Part shown: positions 61,839 through 64,000 of the stretch, one piece after another
How the letters are laid out: each line of letters opens with the position of its first letter
How positions within the stretch are numbered: position 1 is the stretch's first letter
NCBI GenBank assembly: GCA_018609755.1
Contig: JAHENZ010000150.1
Coordinates: 1 to 64,000 of the forward strand
Length of the DNA stretch: 64,000 nucleotides
Source of the DNA: Salinivenus sp.
Lineage (GTDB): Bacteria; Bacteroidota; Rhodothermia; Rhodothermales; Salinibacteraceae
Direction of reading: 5' to 3'
The notes under the pieces: generated by a model
Database searches by the model: none
Seen by the model: only the letters and a program-made list of their open reading frames with translations
Told to the model about the DNA's origin: nothing
Position numbers and translations under genes: made by a program

Positions 61839-63656
61839 TCAGAGTCCCACGGCCGCACCGGTCCCTCGCGGATCTGAGCTGCCATGGAAGGTCACAGACG
61901 GCCCCTGCGGATCGGCGGGATGCTTGATCCGAAGGCCCTGTGCCCGGCCCCACCGCGGAATCCCCCCGAATACACCCATTTCAACCGGCCACCCTCGCGC
62001 TCGCAGGTTCCACGTCACGTCTTGAGGCAGGGTGTTCTTTTCGTAGCTGAGGATTCGAGGCTTCCACTGGTGGTGGATCCGTCCTGCCGAGATGGCCCGT
62101 TCGATGTCCATTCCGTGGTCGATCACGTTCATGATGACCTGGAATGTCGTCGTTATAATTGTGGACCCACCGGGCGCGCCAATCACCATAAACAGTTGTC
62201 CTTGCGGATCTTCTACGATCGTTGGCGACATCGAAGACACCATGCGTCGACCAGGCGCCACCAGATTGCGTTTCGTGCCCGAAAGGCCGTACAGGTTCGG
62301 CACGCCGGGCTTCAGCACGAAGTCGTTCATCTCGTTGTTCATGAAGAAGCCCCCGCCGTCGATGACCACCTTGGAGCCGTACCCGCTGTTGAGCGTCGTG
62401 GTGACACTTACAGCCATGCCGCTGCTGTCGGCCACCGAGTAGTGACTCGTTTCCATCGACTCGGACGCGAGCATCGGCTGCCCCGCCTTCACCGAATCGC
62501 TGGGGGTGATGCGATCAGAGTTGAACGACGCCATGCGATCGCGCATGTAGTCCTTCTGAATGAGTCCCTCTGTGGGCACCTCTACGTGATCGGGATCGCC
62601 AAGCCACTTCGCCCGGTCGGCATACACGCGGCGCATCGTTTCCCCGAGGTAGTGGACGGTCGAACTGGAATTGAATCCCATTTTTTCGATAGGCTTCCTC
62701 TCGGCAGCATTGAGCAGCTGTGCAATAGCCACGCCGCCGGACGAGGGCGGACCCATCGAGTGCACCTCGTATCCCCGGTACGTGGTGCTCACCGGATCGC
62801 GCTCCACCGCCTCGTATTCGGCCAGGTCCTGCTCGTCAATCAATCCGCCGTTTTCTTGAAACTGCTCGGCAAGGAGCTCAGCCGTCCTGCCTTCATAAAA
62901 TCCGTCTTTCCCCTGATTCCGAATCCGTATCAGCGTCTGCGCTAGATCCTTCTGAACGAACATCTCCCCGACCCGATACGTCTTCGTCGAGTCTCCTTTG
63001 GTGAAATACTTCTTCGAAGGAGGAAACGCAGCAAAGTCTTCGTATGCGTCGTTCAGGTCCTCCGCAAGGGAATGTGGCAGCGGGAATCCTTCCCGAGCGA
63101 GCCGAATGGCAGGGGCCATGACCGTTTCGCGATCGAGCGTGCCGTGTTCGTCGAGGGCCTTCAGCAGTCCCGCCACGGTCCCCGGCACGCCGGAGGCAAG
63201 ATAGCCCCGCCGACTCCGCTCTCGCACGGCGTTGCCCTCATCATCCAAATACACGTCCTGCGTGGCCCCGCTAGGCGCCTCTTCTCTGTGGTCGATGGTG
63301 GTCACCGAACCGGCGGGCATCCGGATGACCATAAAGCCTCCTCCGCCGATATTCCCCGCCCAGGGATGCACCACGGCGAGCGCAAAACCGGTCGCCACGG
63401 CCGCGTCGACCGCATTGCCGCCCTTCCGAAGCATCTCGACGCCGGCTTCCGAAGCCCGACGTTTGGCCGAGACGACCATCCCGTTCTCAGCGTACTCGGG
63501 CGTTGGAGCCGGACCCGTTGACTCGACCCGGTCGCCCGGCTCGTGCCCAGAATCAGTTCCAGTAGACGGGAGTGGGGTCCACCCCGAAAAGACTACACCA
63601 ATCGCTGTAAGGAGAAATACGAGACCACATGCGCGTACCGTGATACGACGAATCAT
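61839..63656 (-). CDS. ggt: Gamma-glutamyltransferase
   Basis: A 605-residue exported Ntn-hydrolase that splits glutathione and transfers gamma-glutamyl groups. The signal peptide is N-terminal. The large-subunit part contains A-S-E-A-G-V-E-M-L-R-K-G-G-N-A-V-D-A-A-V-A. The autocleavage site is the catalytic Thr403 in E-T-S-H-Y-S-V. The small subunit follows with N-S-G-Y-G-S-K-V and S-S-M-S-P-T-I-V. All key positions are present. It stands 178 bp upstream of the TonB receptor on the same strand. Confidence 0.95.
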   Translation of the reverse strand: MIRRITVRACGLVFLLTAIGVVFSGWTPLPSTGTDSGHEPGDRVESTGPAPTPEYAENGMVVSAKRRASEAGVEMLRKGGNAVDAAVATGFALAVVHPWAGNIGGGGFMVIRMPAGSVTTIDHREEAPSGATQDVYLDDEGNAVRERSRRGYLASGVPGTVAGLLKALDEHGTLDRETVMAPAIRLAREGFPLPHSLAEDLNDAYEDFAAFPPSKKYFTKGDSTKTYRVGEMFVQKDLAQTLIRIRNQGKDGFYEGRTAELLAEQFQENGGLIDEQDLAEYEAVERDPVSTTYRGYEVHSMGPPSSGGVAIAQLLNAAERKPIEKMGFNSSSTVHYLGETMRRVYADRAKWLGDPDHVEVPTEGLIQKDYMRDRMASFNSDRITPSDSVKAGQPMLASESMETSHYSVADSSGMAVSVTTTLNSGYGSKVVIDGGGFFMNNEMNDFVLKPGVPNLYGLSGTKRNLVAPGRRMVSSMSPTIVEDPQGQLFMVIGAPGGSTIITTTFQVIMNVIDHGMDIERAISAGRIHHQWKPRILSYEKNTLPQDVTWNLRARGWPVEMGVFGGIPRWGRAQGLRIKHPADPQGPSVTFHGSSDPRGTGAAVGL

Positions 63657-63908
63657 GCCAGAGTGGGGGTGATTTAAACGAATGACTTTGCTAATCTAGG
63701 GGCGGTATCCCCGAAAGACAATCAGTGTCCCTCCCCCCGTGTCCGCTACGGGACTCTACAATCACAACGACCTTGCAATATTCAGGGATTTCCTCAAGTC
63801 TCGAGCGTATTTGCCGAGACCGAAAACTGAATGCGCCCCCCTGCGTTTTGCAAATGACAGAGAACAGCTGAGCTCGTGGCCTACTGTACTGCCCGCCCAA
63901 CGGGACAG

Positions 63909-64000
63909 TTACTCTTCCTCAGCATAGATGTGAATCTCCCGCTGTTCGGGTTTCACCTCGACGCTGGGATCGGGAATTTTCCGAAGGGCATCTTCGAGTG
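63909..64000 (-). CDS. C-terminal end of an unidentified gene (5' part missing)
   Basis: An open frame enters from the right edge and ends at TAA (63909-63911). The 29 visible residues (starting L-E-D-A-L-R-K-I-P-D-P and ending Y-A-E-E-E) are charged and look like a true protein tail, with third-position bias like the neighbours. They are too few to name a family. The gap to ggt (63657-63908) shows only an imperfect CTGT/CCCG hairpin (about 63883-63907). Confidence 0.5.
   Translation of the reverse strand, partial: LEDALRKIPDPSVEVKPEQREIHIYAEEE

Overview
The window looks like chromosomal core genome of a halophilic member of the Bacteroidota, most like the Salinibacter/Rhodothermia branch (inference from gene content, no database search). 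Supporting signs are very acidic proteins (GrpE, Lon, DnaJ), a primary sigma factor that lacks region 1.1, a CarboxypepD_reg-type TonB receptor, GH3-family and FAS1 proteins, a folP-cdaA pair, many lipoproteins, and mostly Shine-Dalgarno-poor starts. GC content is moderately high, and I see no rRNA, CRISPR array, phage or intact insertion sequence.

Left part (1-13,200): the tail of a flavin reductase gene, then the heat-shock operon hrcA-grpE-dnaJ (minus strand) with a CIRCE-shaped but non-consensus operator, then divergent sppA. The sppA/gpmI convergence holds a 178-bp palindromic MITE-like element. Next come gpmI, an endonuclease III with a Cys-rich tail, a DUF4105 membrane protein, and an 805-residue pseudokinase-TPR-TonB fusion. 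The fusion has a terminator-like hairpin in its leader. Downstream of it lie two tandem structured repeats before its terminator. Two tRNA genes (Glu, His) with their own terminator follow.

Middle (13,200-30,100): ribH and a PHP phosphoesterase; divergent HIT and DUF72 genes; a minus-strand run CBS-relA/spoT-HU-ruvX; a soluble hybrid histidine kinase; lon; a small TonB-domain lipoprotein; and a sigma factor/Hanks kinase pair in which the kinase carries twelve 42-residue TPRs.

Accessory-looking stretch (30,100-38,600): a run of exported lipoproteins (one apparently internally deleted), a FAS1 protein, a beta-propeller lipoprotein, a decayed DUF5684 remnant, an EamA transporter, a DUF3267 zincin and an unknown lipoprotein.

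Right part (38,600-64,000): M14 peptidase, DUF2071 protein, the primary sigma factor, a GH3 protein, folP-cdaA-pcm, an unknown protein, tandem S41 C-terminal processing proteases with a nearly identical central block, a YdiJ-like FAD/Fe-S dehydrogenase, a sialate O-acetylesterase, a TonB receptor followed by a FAS1 lipoprotein, gamma-glutamyltransferase, and the 3' end of an unidentified gene.

The most unusual signals are the pseudokinase locus with its covarying 3'-UTR repeats, the palindromic element at 5,781-5,958, the sigma/kinase/TPR/TonB-lipoprotein neighbourhood, and the CIRCE-like variant.
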